From Buxus sempervirens (lineage: Eukaryota; Streptophyta; Magnoliopsida; Buxales; Buxaceae), in NCBI GenBank assembly GCA_947561395.2, contig OX387182.1:45377949-45441948 (forward strand): a stretch of DNA of 64,000 bases. The letters are read 5' to 3'. The first letter of the stretch is position 1; each line of letters starts with the position of its first letter. The notes beneath the pieces are model-generated. The model was not told the DNA's origin. It searched no databases and saw nothing but the letters and a program-made list of their open reading frames with translations. Positions 34,180-45,723 of this stretch are shown one piece after another. Both the position numbers and the translations under genes were made by a program.

Positions 34180-34188
34180 CTATTTATA
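34180..34188 (-). promoter_or_regulatory. TATA box of LTR A
   Basis: TATAAATAG on the minus strand (plus strand CTATTTATA). The palindrome array starts about 14 bp upstream, at 34202. The same arrangement recurs at 63878-63886. Confidence 0.7.
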
Positions 34189-34201
34189 GAACACAGGTAC
34201 A

Positions 34202-34280
34202 AATCCGCACATATTATGCGGTTTGGTCAAAACCGCATAGTATGTGCAGTTTCGCCATGCTTGCATATATTATGCGGACG
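34202..34280 (-). repeat. Palindrome array, 28-bp period (LTR A, upstream of TATA)
   Basis: Units start at 34205, 34233 and 34261, each about 17 bp with arms CCGCA/TGCGG or slightly changed forms. Two more palindromes follow upstream: perfect 10-bp arms AAAAGCGTCC (34347-34356) and GGACGCTTTT (34370-34379), and perfect 9-bp arms GACCGCATA (34430-34438) and TATGCGGTC (34442-34450). Confidence 0.8.
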
Positions 34281-34912
34281 CGACGCGTTTTTTCAACATT
34301 AATTAGGGGACAGCTCTGATGTGCACAGCGTGTCAGTTAGAGCACTAAAAGCGTCCACACATACAGTGCGGACGCTTTTCGTCCACTGCGCGGCGCGATT
34401 GGTCGCTCAAACGGCGCACTGCCAAAATTGACCGCATACTATATGCGGTCACAAACTTTTTATCCCCTTTTTGGCTTGAGTTGTCGGCCGAGGTTACTCA
34501 ACCACCCACTCAAGACCAATCAGATTCTTCCGATTTTTATTTTTTATTTATTTTAATTATTTTAAGATTTTACTAATATTATCTTTATTATGTCTTTGTT
34601 TTTGCCTTTTAGCACTTAAATTTGCCATTTATCAAGTGAAGCCCACACACTTGTCAAGCGACGGGTCCTTCTGTGCTTAATTACCATGTTGCCTTTGGGG
34701 TTGTTTTGCTCATATCTTCTCTATCTGAACTTTGATTCATGCAAACTTAATTGTGTTGGAACCGTGTCGGGATTCTCTATCCATTGGGATAGGGCATGGC
34801 AATCAATTCGAACTCAGGTAGAAAATCACCTTCTACTCCTTAGGGTTTCAACCTGTCTTTTGGGGTTTTGCTTTCTGGCTTTTTAGAGGGGTGCAAAAAT
34901 GAGGTTCTTACA

Positions 34913-35817
34913 ACCCCATTTTGGCTATCTTTGGTAGATTTGGAGCCAAGGAAGGGGGAGAGGATTTGTGACCTTGTCTTCTCCCTTTTGAGCTCAACTC
35001 AAGAGTGAGACAGGGACCTAAAGTGTCCCTATTTTGGTTTTTTGAAGCTGTCTCCTTCTCTTCATGAGGAGAGAGAAGGGGAGGCCCGATAGGCCTTGTT
35101 TTGGTCATTCACCGGCCAAACCAAAACACACATTCTACAAACTAGCAATCAACCATGTAGAGCAAGCTAAATGAAACACAAAATATGCAGGAACAGTATG
35201 TAAAAACAATGAGTTTGGGTATGTGCTCACATGCATATGAATGGGACCAATCAAAAGGGGGCCTAATATGCTTCTAGCATGAAATTCATTGACTGGACTT
35301 GGTGTACTTGGGGGGTATGGGAGCATGCAAAGTGACTCTAAACAGTAGCTATAAGGGTAATGGGGATCACACTAAGGAGCACAAGCAATAAGAAGAAAAG
35401 GGGAAAAAGGAGAACATGGCATGTGAGGTCTATATGCATGTGTACTAAAGGTTCTTTGAGGGGGGAGAGGGAACATGCATTACAGCTCAAGACAGCAGCC
35501 AAAAATACCATGGCAAAAGGGGAATGTAGGGATCATGCCATTCAAAAACATGCAAACAGCACTAGCCTTATGCAAGCATACCTCATGGCAAACAATATAT
35601 AAAAAAACAGCAAGCATGGAGTAGGAAATAAAGTCATTAAAAGAAGGGATAATGGGGGTTGAAAGAGGGGTACATGAGATGAGAAGGGAGGAGGGAAAGT
35701 GATCACCCATTCGAATAAAAAAAGTAGCATAGGGGACCCTTAAAATTTGAGAAAGTGACCTTTCATCCTCCCTTTTACTTGATCGGATATCTCCCCTTAC
35801 CATGGGAACTTACCACT
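34913..35817. other. Non-coding, possibly LTR A-related
   Basis: No gene is supported. Short stretches such as GGCCAAACCA resemble the interior of LTR A near 33250, suggesting a fragment of a second LTR A-like copy. I could not align it in full. Confidence 0.3.
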
Positions 35818-37128
35818 TGTAAGACCCCGAAAAATTTCTTAAATAATAACATAAATTAATAATTAATATTTCTTGAGGATTTTATTGATAGAATTGATTG
35901 GTTATCGTAGGTGATATCATTGACAGCGGAGATCATGAGTTTGGCGCAGATCAAGCCGTTGGATCATGAGATATCGACGTAAGAATTTAATTTTATTGCT
36001 GCTGTGTTCTGATTGGTTGGGTGTAGTATGAGATAGCTGTGTTGTGTAGGATCATAAGGGGGAGACAAAGGGTCTTATACCCTAGTTGAATACGGTGTGT
36101 ATTCTACACATCGCATTCTGTTTTTGGTTTTGGCGTTTCGGCGACTAAGAGAGGAAACAAAGAAGAAAACCAAAGAGAAGAAGAAGAAGAAGGAGGAGAA
36201 GGGTGTCTCTGACCCTTGTTTTCTCATCGTCCTAGAGTGGTTTGAATCTGTGAAGAGATGTAATCTTTGTTGTTCAGAGGAAGAAGAAGGAGTCGCACAA
36301 ACAGGTAGGTAGCACACCTGTTTTGTCTTTCGATCGTTGTTTTTCATGTTGTTCAATCGCAATGCATGATTATACATTTTATATGTGTATAAATAGTTTG
36401 ATCTTAGTTGAATATATATGTTAGAATTGATCAGAACGAAGAAAAACTCAGATTTCGAACACTGTTTGCTGCAATTGATCAAACGCCTACTACGACCGCA
36501 TAAACGATCGTAGGCACCTGTGTATTGGATATAGCCCGCTCACCCCTCGCCTAGGCGATGGGGTAGGTGTTCAGAAAATTTAACAGGCGCCTAGTGGGAC
36601 CGCCTAGGTGATCCTTAGCTTCCATTTAAACAGAAAATTTTGGATTTTTAAACTGCAACTTAGCCAGGCCGCCTAGGCGACCTGTGTTGGGCGATTTTAA
36701 CAAAAAATGCAAATTTTAATAATTCTATATCTAATTAAAAATAAAATGATTTTAAATGGATTTTATCAATTAAATTAGATGATTTGAGATAGAATTAATT
36801 ACCAAATTACCTTGTTTTCAACAAAAATATTTAGGGATTTATTTTAGGTTTATAGTTGCCTAAATTTGAAGATAATGTTGTAGTTAAGATTTTATACTTT
36901 AAAAACTTATTGAACTGAGATATTTAATTTAAGAAATATTTATTTTATACATCATAAACTAAACTTCTACAGATAGAAACTTCAATCAGAGATTCAATCC
37001 AGATAACCCAAATTTGATAAAATTTTACAAATCAAACTTTATATGCCACTAGGCACTATTATTTTACATAAAGATAAGTCCTTAGAGATTTTGGTGTCTA
37101 GTGGGCATAGCTAAATATGGATCCATAG
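35818..37128 (+). mobile_element. LTR C copy 3, truncated
   Basis: It begins TGTAAGACCCCGAAAA and follows the LTR C order: leader exon, conserved donor (CAG/GTAGGTAGCACACC near 36305), GC-rich palindromes near 36485-36690 (for example CCCCTCGCCTAGGCGATGGG), and the block TCTAGTGGGCATAGCT. Similarity stops after GGATCCATAG at 37128, where LTR B starts. The acceptor and final exon are lost. It is clearly diverged from copies 1 and 2. Confidence 0.75.
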
Positions 37129-38775
37129 AATAAGGGAAACGACAATGGAACGGAACCCTAGGTTTTTTAGAACATCATTTGATTGATATTAATGCTATAT
37201 ATTGTTATGTATGTGATTGAAGAGTTAATTTGTACACATGCACATATTGCACTCGTTTTGTCGGAATCGGCTTGTATTTGGGATCTATTGCATTCATTGT
37301 GATAGATCTGAAATAAATAGCCCCAAACATTTCTGGGATATTTCTTATTGATTTCAAACAAATTTATTTCGAGTATTGAAGACCTCTAGGTCTAACCTCT
37401 TGGTTTTGGGCATTTTTGCTCCACTTTAGGGTTTTTGACATATTCTTTTCAATCGAAGAGGATGGTGAGCCAATTTCGTGCCCTATTTTCTCCTGGAGGT
37501 TTTTCGATACCTTTTGAAATGATCTTGATTTATATTGCACGGATTACACACACTTGATCACGGTTTTAGATTCATTTTACTTAAAAATGGGAAAACTGGA
37601 CAGCGTCTGTACCCTAACTTCGGACACTCATAACTTCATCGTTCGGATGAATTTTGGAGTGATTCTAAAGCCATGGGAAATATGAGGCTGTCTAGTTCAT
37701 GTCGGTAAAATTTCATCAATTTCTATGAAGTAGAGTTTTGACACCATTCAGTCGAAGTTGATAGGTCAGTTCAGGCCAGATTGCTGAACCTGTCACTTTG
37801 ACTGAGCGCCATGTGTTCGTTTGAAGTTTGATTTGAGTGATTTTTATTTCTGGATTCTCCTTTGTGAGTCTACTTTTAAATCCAGTTAGTTTCACAATTT
37901 TTTGATTTCATGTTTGTCAAGGGTAAATGATTTACTTAGAACTGCTCAACAACATATTTCTGGGTTAATCTGTGATCTTCGGGGCCTGTTCGGAAGGTCA
38001 CTCAAGGCACATCCGGATAAATTTTTGTATGAGGCTAGTTTCATTTGAAATATGGCCCTACATACTTTATTCATGCAAAAATTCACGGATTTATATGAAG
38101 CCAATTCTTCCAAATGAATTTCCAAAGTTGCCCACTTGTTACTTTTACCGATTTCCAACAGCAGATTTCAAAGGAGCATAACTCCTAGGGTTTTAACCGG
38201 ATTTGATTGAAAATTTGCATGAGTCTTCTATTTATCATAATCTTTCAAATGGATTTGGTTTGATTCAATTTAAATTAGATTTGAATGATTTCAAGACAAA
38301 TGGCTCTATCTTTTACCAAATTTTCCAGATTTGTCTCAACTTGGTTTTGTTCAAGTTTTGCTTTGATTTCAATTTAATGGCGATGTCCTAGAAGTGATAC
38401 TAACATAAAAGAGGATCTGGAATTCATTGGATTTCTCATGTGGAAATATCATACATTTGTTTAATCCTTTTTCAAGGTTTTTGATTATTTTAGCAAGCTT
38501 TCTTATTTTTGAGCATGAACAAAACTTGGCTACCACCTTGTGTGGGTGAATGGGGGTACTTAACACCTTCCCCCGTTCATAATCTAATCCCCTTACCTAT
38601 CTCTCGATTTTATTTTCAAGTAGAGTTATTTTTACTCTAGATTTGTCTTTTTGTTTATTTTAATGATTTTTAGTGCCCATTCACACCTAAAATTGAATGG
38701 TGGCAACTCTCCCATTTTTGTTGAGCCCATGTGATGATGAAGGGAATCATCTAGGTGATTTTTCCATGTCTCACA
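37129..38775 (+). repeat. LTR B, 5' LTR of the plus-strand Tat element, left end missing
   Basis: It ends CATGTCTCACA two bases before the PBS. It is an inverted counterpart of 49927-51370. The U3 part with TGTATACACC start, palindromes and TATA box is missing, so this copy has lost its promoter. Confidence 0.8.
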
Positions 38776-38777
38776 AC

Positions 38778-38796
38778 TGGCAACTCTGCTGGGGAC
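38778..38796 (+). other. Primer-binding site of the plus-strand Tat element
   Basis: TGGCAACTCTGCTGGGGAC follows the LTR end after two bases and resembles the sites at 18273-18291 and 32017-32035. It fixes the plus orientation of the element. Confidence 0.7.
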
Positions 38797-39059
38797 GTGT
38801 GGATTTAAGCTATGTTTTGTGTTTGTTCATGTTTTGTTCTTATTTGTGAATGCTTGATGTTTTGGAAATTTTATGTTGAACTTGCTTGATGTATCTAGAT
38901 GTTGTTTTGTATGATTAGAAGAATCATGAAGATATGGCATATATGTGGTGCTTGATTATGCCTAGAAATTTGTTTATGGAGAGCCTATCCCATAACATGA
39001 TTTTGGTGTATTTGATGATAACATACTTTGCTTTGGGGATTTAATGTCATATCTGGATG

Positions 39060-39610
39060 ATGGAAATTAACAGCATGAAATCAGTAAATTTGGTAGGGAT
39101 TTTTGGGGGTTTTCAAGCATTTTTTCCCCAATTAAAACACTTCTTGTACCCTATTTTAGTTGCTGGATTTTTTAGGCTTAGATGTGGATGTGAATAATAC
39201 ATGTTGAACATAAAGAATTAAGAGCAAAAAATCTGGAAATTCAGTAGGTATTTTTCTTTGGGTTTTCATGCATATTTTCCCAAGCTAAAAGCTTTTGTAC
39301 CATGTTATTAGTTGCTGAATTTTAGGCTTAAAATTTGGGTATGAATAATGCACTTTGAGCATGAAAATGAGAACCATGAAACCCAGAATTCAGTAGATGT
39401 TTTGAGGGGGTTTCAAGCATGTTTTCCCCGGTTAAATGCTTCTTGTACAATACATCTAATTGCTGTATTTTTAGGCTTCCATTTGGGCATGAATAAGGCA
39501 CTTTGAGCATGAAAAAAAGAGCATGAAATCTGGAAATTATGGGGACATTTTTGAGTTTTTCAAGTATGCTTTTCATGGTTAATTGTTGTTGTACAATGTG
39601 TTAACATGTT
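39060..39610 (+). repeat. About four tandem repeats of roughly 140 bp
   Basis: Each unit has the order AGCATGAAA, a TCAAGCAT(G/T)TTTTCCC-like core, CTTGTAC and TTTAGGCTT, ending near a TGAATAA(T/G)GCACTT-like stretch. Units are diverged by substitutions and small gaps. Confidence 0.7.
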
Positions 39611-40533
39611 TTGGGTATCACTTTTTTGTATATAATGGTCATTAGTATGTTCGGGTGTTTATTATCTTGTGCTTGTGTTTTTAATTCCAATATGATTGTC
39701 ATATTTGCCTTGGCTTGAAATTGTATGCATAGCTAAAAAAAGAGTGGCAAGGGTCTGGGACGTTGTGAATGCACCTTTAATTTTAAATACACTTAAGCAC
39801 TTTAAACTCTTTGCACAGCCTACCCATTACCTATAGAAAGTTGAACCTGAATGTGTGTAGCTTGGCGCAACGAGGTCGATACTTAGGAAAGCAAAAGTCA
39901 AAACATTTACCTTAGAATTTGAGTCAATGATGTGATGACAATGGGATCTGTGATTCGATTCTGGGCATCACTAGACTTGAGTTCTAAGTTGCCAATTAAG
40001 CCAAAACCCAAAAACCATACGCTTGAAGTTGGAGAAACACGTTTTCAGCTAAAAGTAAACAATTACGTTTGGGGAATTGGGTGTAAATGTGGGAAGGCCG
40101 TTTGCATATTTCATAGGCCAAAGTATAATATGAATACCATATTGAAGGTAACACAAGGTGGCAAGGTAAAGCCAATTTTTTTTATTATCTTCATGTAAAT
40201 TAAAAGCCATGGTGTCCATATGGTTGGGATGAAATTTTTCCCAAAAATGTTTGTAGCCTAAGGTTGGTGTAACCCATAGGAAAAGTCTCTAACTCTGCTT
40301 AGAAGTTATCTTACCCAAAGTCCATGCAAGAGGCAACCAAGAGTACAAGATCCATGAATCAGTGTCTAACTGTCAAAGGGGCATGTACCCTTATGAATGT
40401 TCATATATTTTGCAAGTGTAGTGTCAAAGTCCAATTGGAGACTATTTTTAGAGGCCAAGTCAAGGTGAAAATCAAGTGGGAATGAAAATAACATGATCTA
40501 ATGAAAAAATGAGTCAAAAAGGGCCATTTCGGC

Positions 40534-40677
40534 ATTAACCGACAACTCAGGTTGGTTAAACAGAGTTTAATTCTTATCCGACGTATGTCATCGGTAAAAG
40601 GCTTTTATGCTTGTAGCCGATTATTTATGTCGGATACAATAAGGCATAGCCTTAGCCGACATGTCATGTCGGATACA
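40534..40677 (+). repeat. Palindrome array, 39-bp period (leader)
   Basis: Four 27-bp palindromic units start at 40534, 40573, 40612 and 40651, exactly 39 bp apart. Arms are variants of TATCCGAC/GTCGGATA. The first unit matches the reverse complement of unit 4 in the LTR B array at 52229-52255. Relative to element sense the order is therefore the same in both elements. Confidence 0.85.
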
Positions 40678-40949
40678 GCCAAGAAATGTACAAATTGATT
40701 TTTCATCACAAATTTTTAGAATAAAATGCCTAAAACATTGTGAATAATCTTTAGGCACCCCAAGGAGAGTATGAAAAGATAATTCAAAAAAAAAAAAAGA
40801 AATTTTTTTTTTTTAAGAATTTCACTTAATTTTGAAACACAAATCTACCCTCTCCCTCAAAATACATTAAAGGGGCCAAGGTGTCATATTTCTGGATACC
40901 AACTCAACTCAAACAAGTTTCAATCAAACTTTTAAACTTGAAAACTGAG

Positions 40950-41889
40950 AATATTAAAAAAAAAAAAACCCTTGTTTGGTCACGAGAACCAATCAAATCA
41001 AAAATTTGTGGGACACTTGGAAGCCCTAGAATATTCCAAAAAAAAAAAAACCTTTGTTTGGTCATGAGAACCAATCAAATAAAAAATTTATGGGACACTT
41101 GGAAGCCCTATAATATTCCAAGAAACCTTTGTTTGGTCACGAGTACCAATCAAATCAAAATTTTGTGGGACACTTGGAAGCCCTAGAATACTCCAAAAAA
41201 AAAAAAAACCGTTGGTTGGTCATTTTCTCCAATCAAATAAAAATTTTGTGGGAAACTTGGAAGCCCTAGAATATTCCAAAAACCTTTGTTTGGTCACGAG
41301 AACCAATCAAATAAAAGATTTGTGGGACACTTGGAAGCCCTAGAATATTCCAAGAAACCTTTGTTTGGTCACGAGAACCAATCAAATCAAAAATTTGTGG
41401 GACACTTGGAAGCCCTAGAATATTACAAGAAACCTTTGTTTGGTCACAAGAACCAATCAAATCAAAAATTTGTGGGACACTTGGAAGCCCTAGAATATTC
41501 CAAGAAACTTTGTTTGGTCATGAGAACCAATCAAATAAAAATTTTGTGGGACACTTGGAAGCCCTAGAATATTCCAAAAAAACCTTTGTTTGGTCACGAG
41601 AACCAATCAAATAAAAAATTTGTGGGACACTTGAAAGCCCTAGAATATTCCAAAAAAACCTTTGTTTGGTCACGAGAACCAATCAAATAAAAAATTTGTG
41701 GGACACTTGGAAGTCCTAGAATATTCCAAAAAAACCTTTGTTTGGTCACGAGAACCAATCAAATCAAAAATTTGTAGGACACTTGGAAGCCCTAGAATAT
41801 TCCAAAAAAAAAAAAACCTTTGGTTGGTCATTTTCTCCAATCAAATCAAAAATTTGTGGGACACTTGGAAGCCCTAAAATATTCGAACA
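40950..41889 (+). repeat. Tandem array, 12 units of about 76 bp
   Basis: Each unit has TTTGGTCACGAGAACCAATC, then TTTGTGGGACACTTGGAAGC, then AATATTCC and an A-run of variable length. Units 4 (near 41215) and 12 (near 41823) share a variant (TTGGTTGGTCATTTTCTCC), which suggests a higher-order duplication. Repeating peptides in this stretch are a by-product. Confidence 0.9.
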
Positions 41890-42058
41890 AAAAAAAAAGA
41901 AGTAAATAAATCCAGAGTTGTGTTCATCTAACTCACTTATCTACATTTATAGGTGTGACTAGGATTAAATGGGAGCTGACATGTTTCTTTGTTTTTTCTT
42001 TCCCCAGGTACACATATTTGCAATCATTGCTCCTGTGACCAGATCCAAAGCTCGAGCA

Positions 42059-44161
42059 ATGAATCCTGAAGAGAACCAAGCTCAAGCTATTGTCCTCGAT
42101 CAGGACTTTCCTCAGCTGCAAGAGCAAGTGGCTGGACTAGCCAAGATGCTAGGAGACCTACTGGCGGCTCAGGCCCAGGCCCAAAACCAAGCCTCAACTT
42201 CCCATCAAGCACCACCACCTCAAGCCTACATTCCGCCTCCAGCTCAACCCATAGCTGAACCCATTTCTGAACCAGTCCTCGAACCTATTCTGATCAAGGA
42301 AAATATTGTGGAATATGAGAAAGAGATGGAAAAGGAAAGAGCCACGAAAGAGATGGAAAGGAAACTCCTACATAAGATAGAGAGGATTCAGGAAGAACTC
42401 AAGGAGGTGAAGGGGGGAAACAGTTATGGGGGTACCACCTTTGATGACTTATGCATATACCCGGATGTATGCCTACCAGCGAAATTCAAATGGCCAGACT
42501 TTGACAAATATGATGGCCCGGGCTGCCCAATGAGCCACCTGAAGTTATACTGCAGGGCTTTGTGCCAGTTTGGCCGGGATGACGGCATATTGATCTAACT
42601 CTTCCAGAGGAGTTTGACGGGAGCAGCTCTGAGGTTGTTTGCCACGGTGGACCATGGAAGGATCTGAAGGTGGAAAGACTTGGCCGATGCTTTTCTGGAC
42701 TAGTACAAGTTCAACTCGGAGATTGTGCCAGACCGGTACGACATGATGAGAATGAGCAAGGGAAAAAAGGAAACTGTGCAGCAATATGCCAAGAGGTGGA
42801 AAGAGGCTGCCTCCCAGGTCAGGCCGCCTATGTTGGAGCCTGGGATGATTTCAACGTTCATAAGCACATTTGGGCGGCCCTTCTATAATCATTTGGTGGG
42901 TCAGATTACCACCAATTTTACAGCCCTGGTACAGGTGGCTGACCAGATCGAGGAAGGGGTCAGGTTAGGAAAACCCATTGATTACTCCGCTCTGGCCAGA
43001 CAATTGGATTCCTCAACTTCCCTGGCACAGAAGAAGGGAACTGAGTTTAAGAAGAACGGGGCAGGAAAAGAAGGAGAAGTAAACTTGGTATAGGCTCCTC
43101 CTCCCAAGAAACCACTCCATGTCAATATTTTTGCACCCCAGCAGGCCCAGCAGTCATATCAGACCCCTTTCAATGTCAATTTCTCCCCCTCCGTGCCTGC
43201 AAATCAGAGGAGGGCTTTCACTAAGGAAGAGAAGGATGCCTGGATGGCAGCAAGGAGGAGCAGAGTTTTTACCCCTCTTCCCATATCTCTTTCCCAACTG
43301 TTACCAACCCTGCTGAAAGGGGAATATGTGACCTTGAAGGAGCCCAACCCAAATGCCTTGAAGGGGAAGAATTTTGATCCAGTAGTCACTTGTGACTTTC
43401 ACATGGGTGCACAAGGGCACTCTACAGACACTTGCTGGGTTCTGAAGCACGCGGTTCAGGATCTATTAGATCAGAAAGCCCTGGTCTTTAATACTGCTGC
43501 ACCTACCCCGTCAGGAAATGATATTGGGCAAAACCCTCTGCCTTATCACAATGGGGCAGGCCCGTCCAACTCCATCACTGCCATATCCTCCACGAGAAGG
43601 GCCTTTGACCCATCTCAATTGGTAGCTCCCGTGGGGACCTCGGTCAAGGTCCATTTCATTCAAGAGAGAGAAGAGGAGGAGGTCAATGTCATCTCCCAGA
43701 AAAATGATCATGCTGCTAAAGATATTAGCTTCTCCTTGAACCAGGTCTCTTCCCTCATGGCCCAAATAAACATTGCAAGGCCTCCTTTGGTCTTCAATTG
43801 CAGTCCACCCACTTGTTCTCCATCCCAGACATCAAAAACTCCCTTGGTCATCCAATGTGACCCCACCACTGCTTCCATCACTTCTTCTGTTCCAAAAAGA
43901 TCCAAGCTCCAGCCCTTGGTTGTAAATGTTCCGCCGGTCCACAATGTTCATAAACTGGCTCCTACATCCCGGTCCCAACTCAAACCGCTTGTGGTCCATG
44001 TCGCCAAACTAGCCTATTCTGAGGCAGCTGTACAATGGAATTACAGCAAGGGGGTCACGGCTACGGTTCCGGTGGTCAAGAACCAGAACCAGGAGGAGGT
44101 AAACCTCATGACGAGGTCAGGGAGATGTGCGGGAGGAGAAGAGAAAGAAAAAGAAACATAA
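42059..44161 (+). pseudogene. gag of the plus-strand Tat element
   Basis: I choose ATG at 42059 (MNPEENQAQAIVLDQDFP) because the 30 codons before it overlap leader sequence. In order: Gln/Ala- and Pro-rich N-terminus, a charged coiled-coil-like segment (KEMEKERATKEMERKLLHKI), capsid (CPMSHLKLYCRALCQFGRDD, then SKGKKETVQQYAKRWKEAA), then the zinc-knuckle-like CDFHMGAQGHSTDTCWVLKH. One frame is kept throughout but is broken by stops after DGILI (42597), at GRI/RWK, at LD/YKF and after VNLV (43091). Each looks like a C-to-T change in CAA, CGA or CAG. Gag would form particles. Confidence 0.85.
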
Positions 44162-45723
44162 GTGGAGAGAGAGAAAAAAGAAACAAAAGAAAAAAGAAAA
44201 TTGAAAGGAAAAACCAAAGTAGGAGAAGACATCCCCCAGGATGTAGGAAATGAGGCTGCAGACCTCATAAAAATAATAAAAAAAAGTGAATTCAATCTTG
44301 TCGATCAGTTGAATAAAGTCCCGGCCTAGATTTCAATACTGGGACTTTCGCTGAATTCAGAAAAGCACAGGGACGTATTATTAAGGGTGCTTCAGAGTGC
44401 ACATGTATCCCAGACTATTGATCCTAACCAATTAGGCAAAATGGTTGGTCAAATCTTGTCACACAATGTGATAAGTTTCTCCAAAGGTGAGATAAACCCA
44501 GGTGGATGCTACCATGTTGACCCTTTGCACATCACAGTGCTTTGTAAGGGCAGTATGGTGGCACAGGTTCTAATTGACAATGGGTCGGCTTTAAATGTCT
44601 GCCCATTAATCACTTTTGCCAAACTTGGTCTGGATCAATCAAAGATCAAGCAGAATGAGAGGATTATGAGGGTTTTTGATAGCTCTAAGACACACTCCTT
44701 ATGGGAGATTGAACTGCCGGTCACAATTGGACCGAATATCTTCAGCATCACATTTGAAGTGATGGATATCCCCTCAGCCTTCAATCTGCTCCTAGGGAGG
44801 TCGTGGATACATTCGGCTAGGGCAATACCATCCACGCTCCACCAAAGGGTGATAACTATTCTAGCTGAGAATTTGGTGCCTCCCATTGTGTCACCTGACG
44901 TACCCTTCATAAATGTGGATTTAACTGTCGACAAGATTGCATTCCACTCGTTTTAATTTGAAACGGTCAATTTCATACTTGGAGGTGTGAGAGAAAAGAA
45001 GAGAAAGGGACTACTACGGAGAAAATGGTAAGGAAAGTGATGGAAAAATACCACTTCCACCCGGGGAAAGGCCTGGGAATTAATTTGCAGGGGATGTTGG
45101 AACCAATCAAGGCAAAGAATCTGGTCCCTAAAGTAGGGTTGGGATTTAAACCCTGAGGATGGAGAAGGATGAAGCAGGAAGAAGGAGAGAAGAGAAGCAG
45201 ATGAAAATTCCCTCATTTAAGGGAAAATTTTCCTAAACCCTCATATACAATCCAACTGTCTCCTCCTATGGATCAATCCAAACCTCCATATCGAAATGTC
45301 AACCCATTCCAAAGGCCTTCGGTTTCAACTCTGTAACCCTATAACCCATCTCCTACACTTGAAACAATGGGCGGGCTTGGGCCACAGCCAAAGCAGCAGA
45401 CGGACTTCTCCAAAGATGTCGGGGCTTTCTTCGCCATGACTGAAGGCGAAAGGACTAAAGACGATAAGGAGCTACCGTTCATTGATTGGGCAGCAGTAAG
45501 GATTCTAGATGAGGTCATATCTGGACTGGGTCCCGTAGCAGAAAAGGGCAGTATAACTCATCCAGTGATGATGGCATCGGATTCAGAGTTTGAGGAGCAG
45601 GCTTTCCCCATTTCCCCCCACTCCTGAAAAATGTATTTTGAACAATTGGGAGGAGACTCCCCTTACCTTTGAAGCAGTGTTTGTTTGACAAACTGACGCG
45701 GCTTCCAAAAAATAACTGCATTA
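44162..45723 (+). pseudogene. Protease and linker of the plus-strand Tat element
   Basis: A Lys/Glu-rich linker leads to LVDQLNKVPA and the protease over 44387-44956. The active site reads VLIDNGSALNVCP (DNG triad), and the domain ends FEVMDIPSAFNLLLGRSW. This domain looks catalytically intact. Downstream, near 45030-45155, a Gly-rich stretch (HFHPGKGLGINLQGML, PKVGLGFKP) resembles the G-patch-like segment of Tat elements. The frame then changes before RT. In the minus element at 21-22 kb the same site is DNV. Confidence 0.8.

Larger units (their letters stand above)
32036..34912 (-). repeat. LTR A, long copy (about 2.9 kb), 5' LTR of the 19-32 kb element
   Basis: Its right end (TTCTTACA at 34912) and left part match LTR A at 18292-19016. 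The middle (32430-34595) is absent there but partly present in the LTR at 62355-64000, so the long form is probably original. It contains palindrome arrays at 32836-32914 and 34202-34280, two further palindromes at 34347-34379 and 34430-34450, and a minus-strand TATA box at 34180-34188. No gene is supported inside. Confidence 0.7.
38797..42058 (+). other. Leader of the plus-strand Tat element
   Basis: Non-coding, about 3.3 kb. It contains roughly 140-bp repeats (39060-39610), a 39-bp-period palindrome array (40534-40677) and a 12-unit tandem array (40950-41889). ORFs in it come from the repeats. Confidence 0.65.

Noticed and set aside
40881..41877. Repeating-peptide ORFs in both strands
   Set aside because: They follow from the 76-bp tandem array. 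The period is not a multiple of three and the frames change with A-run length.
44635..44934. Minus-strand ORF in the protease region
   Set aside because: Opposite strand of a clear protease domain. No independent support.
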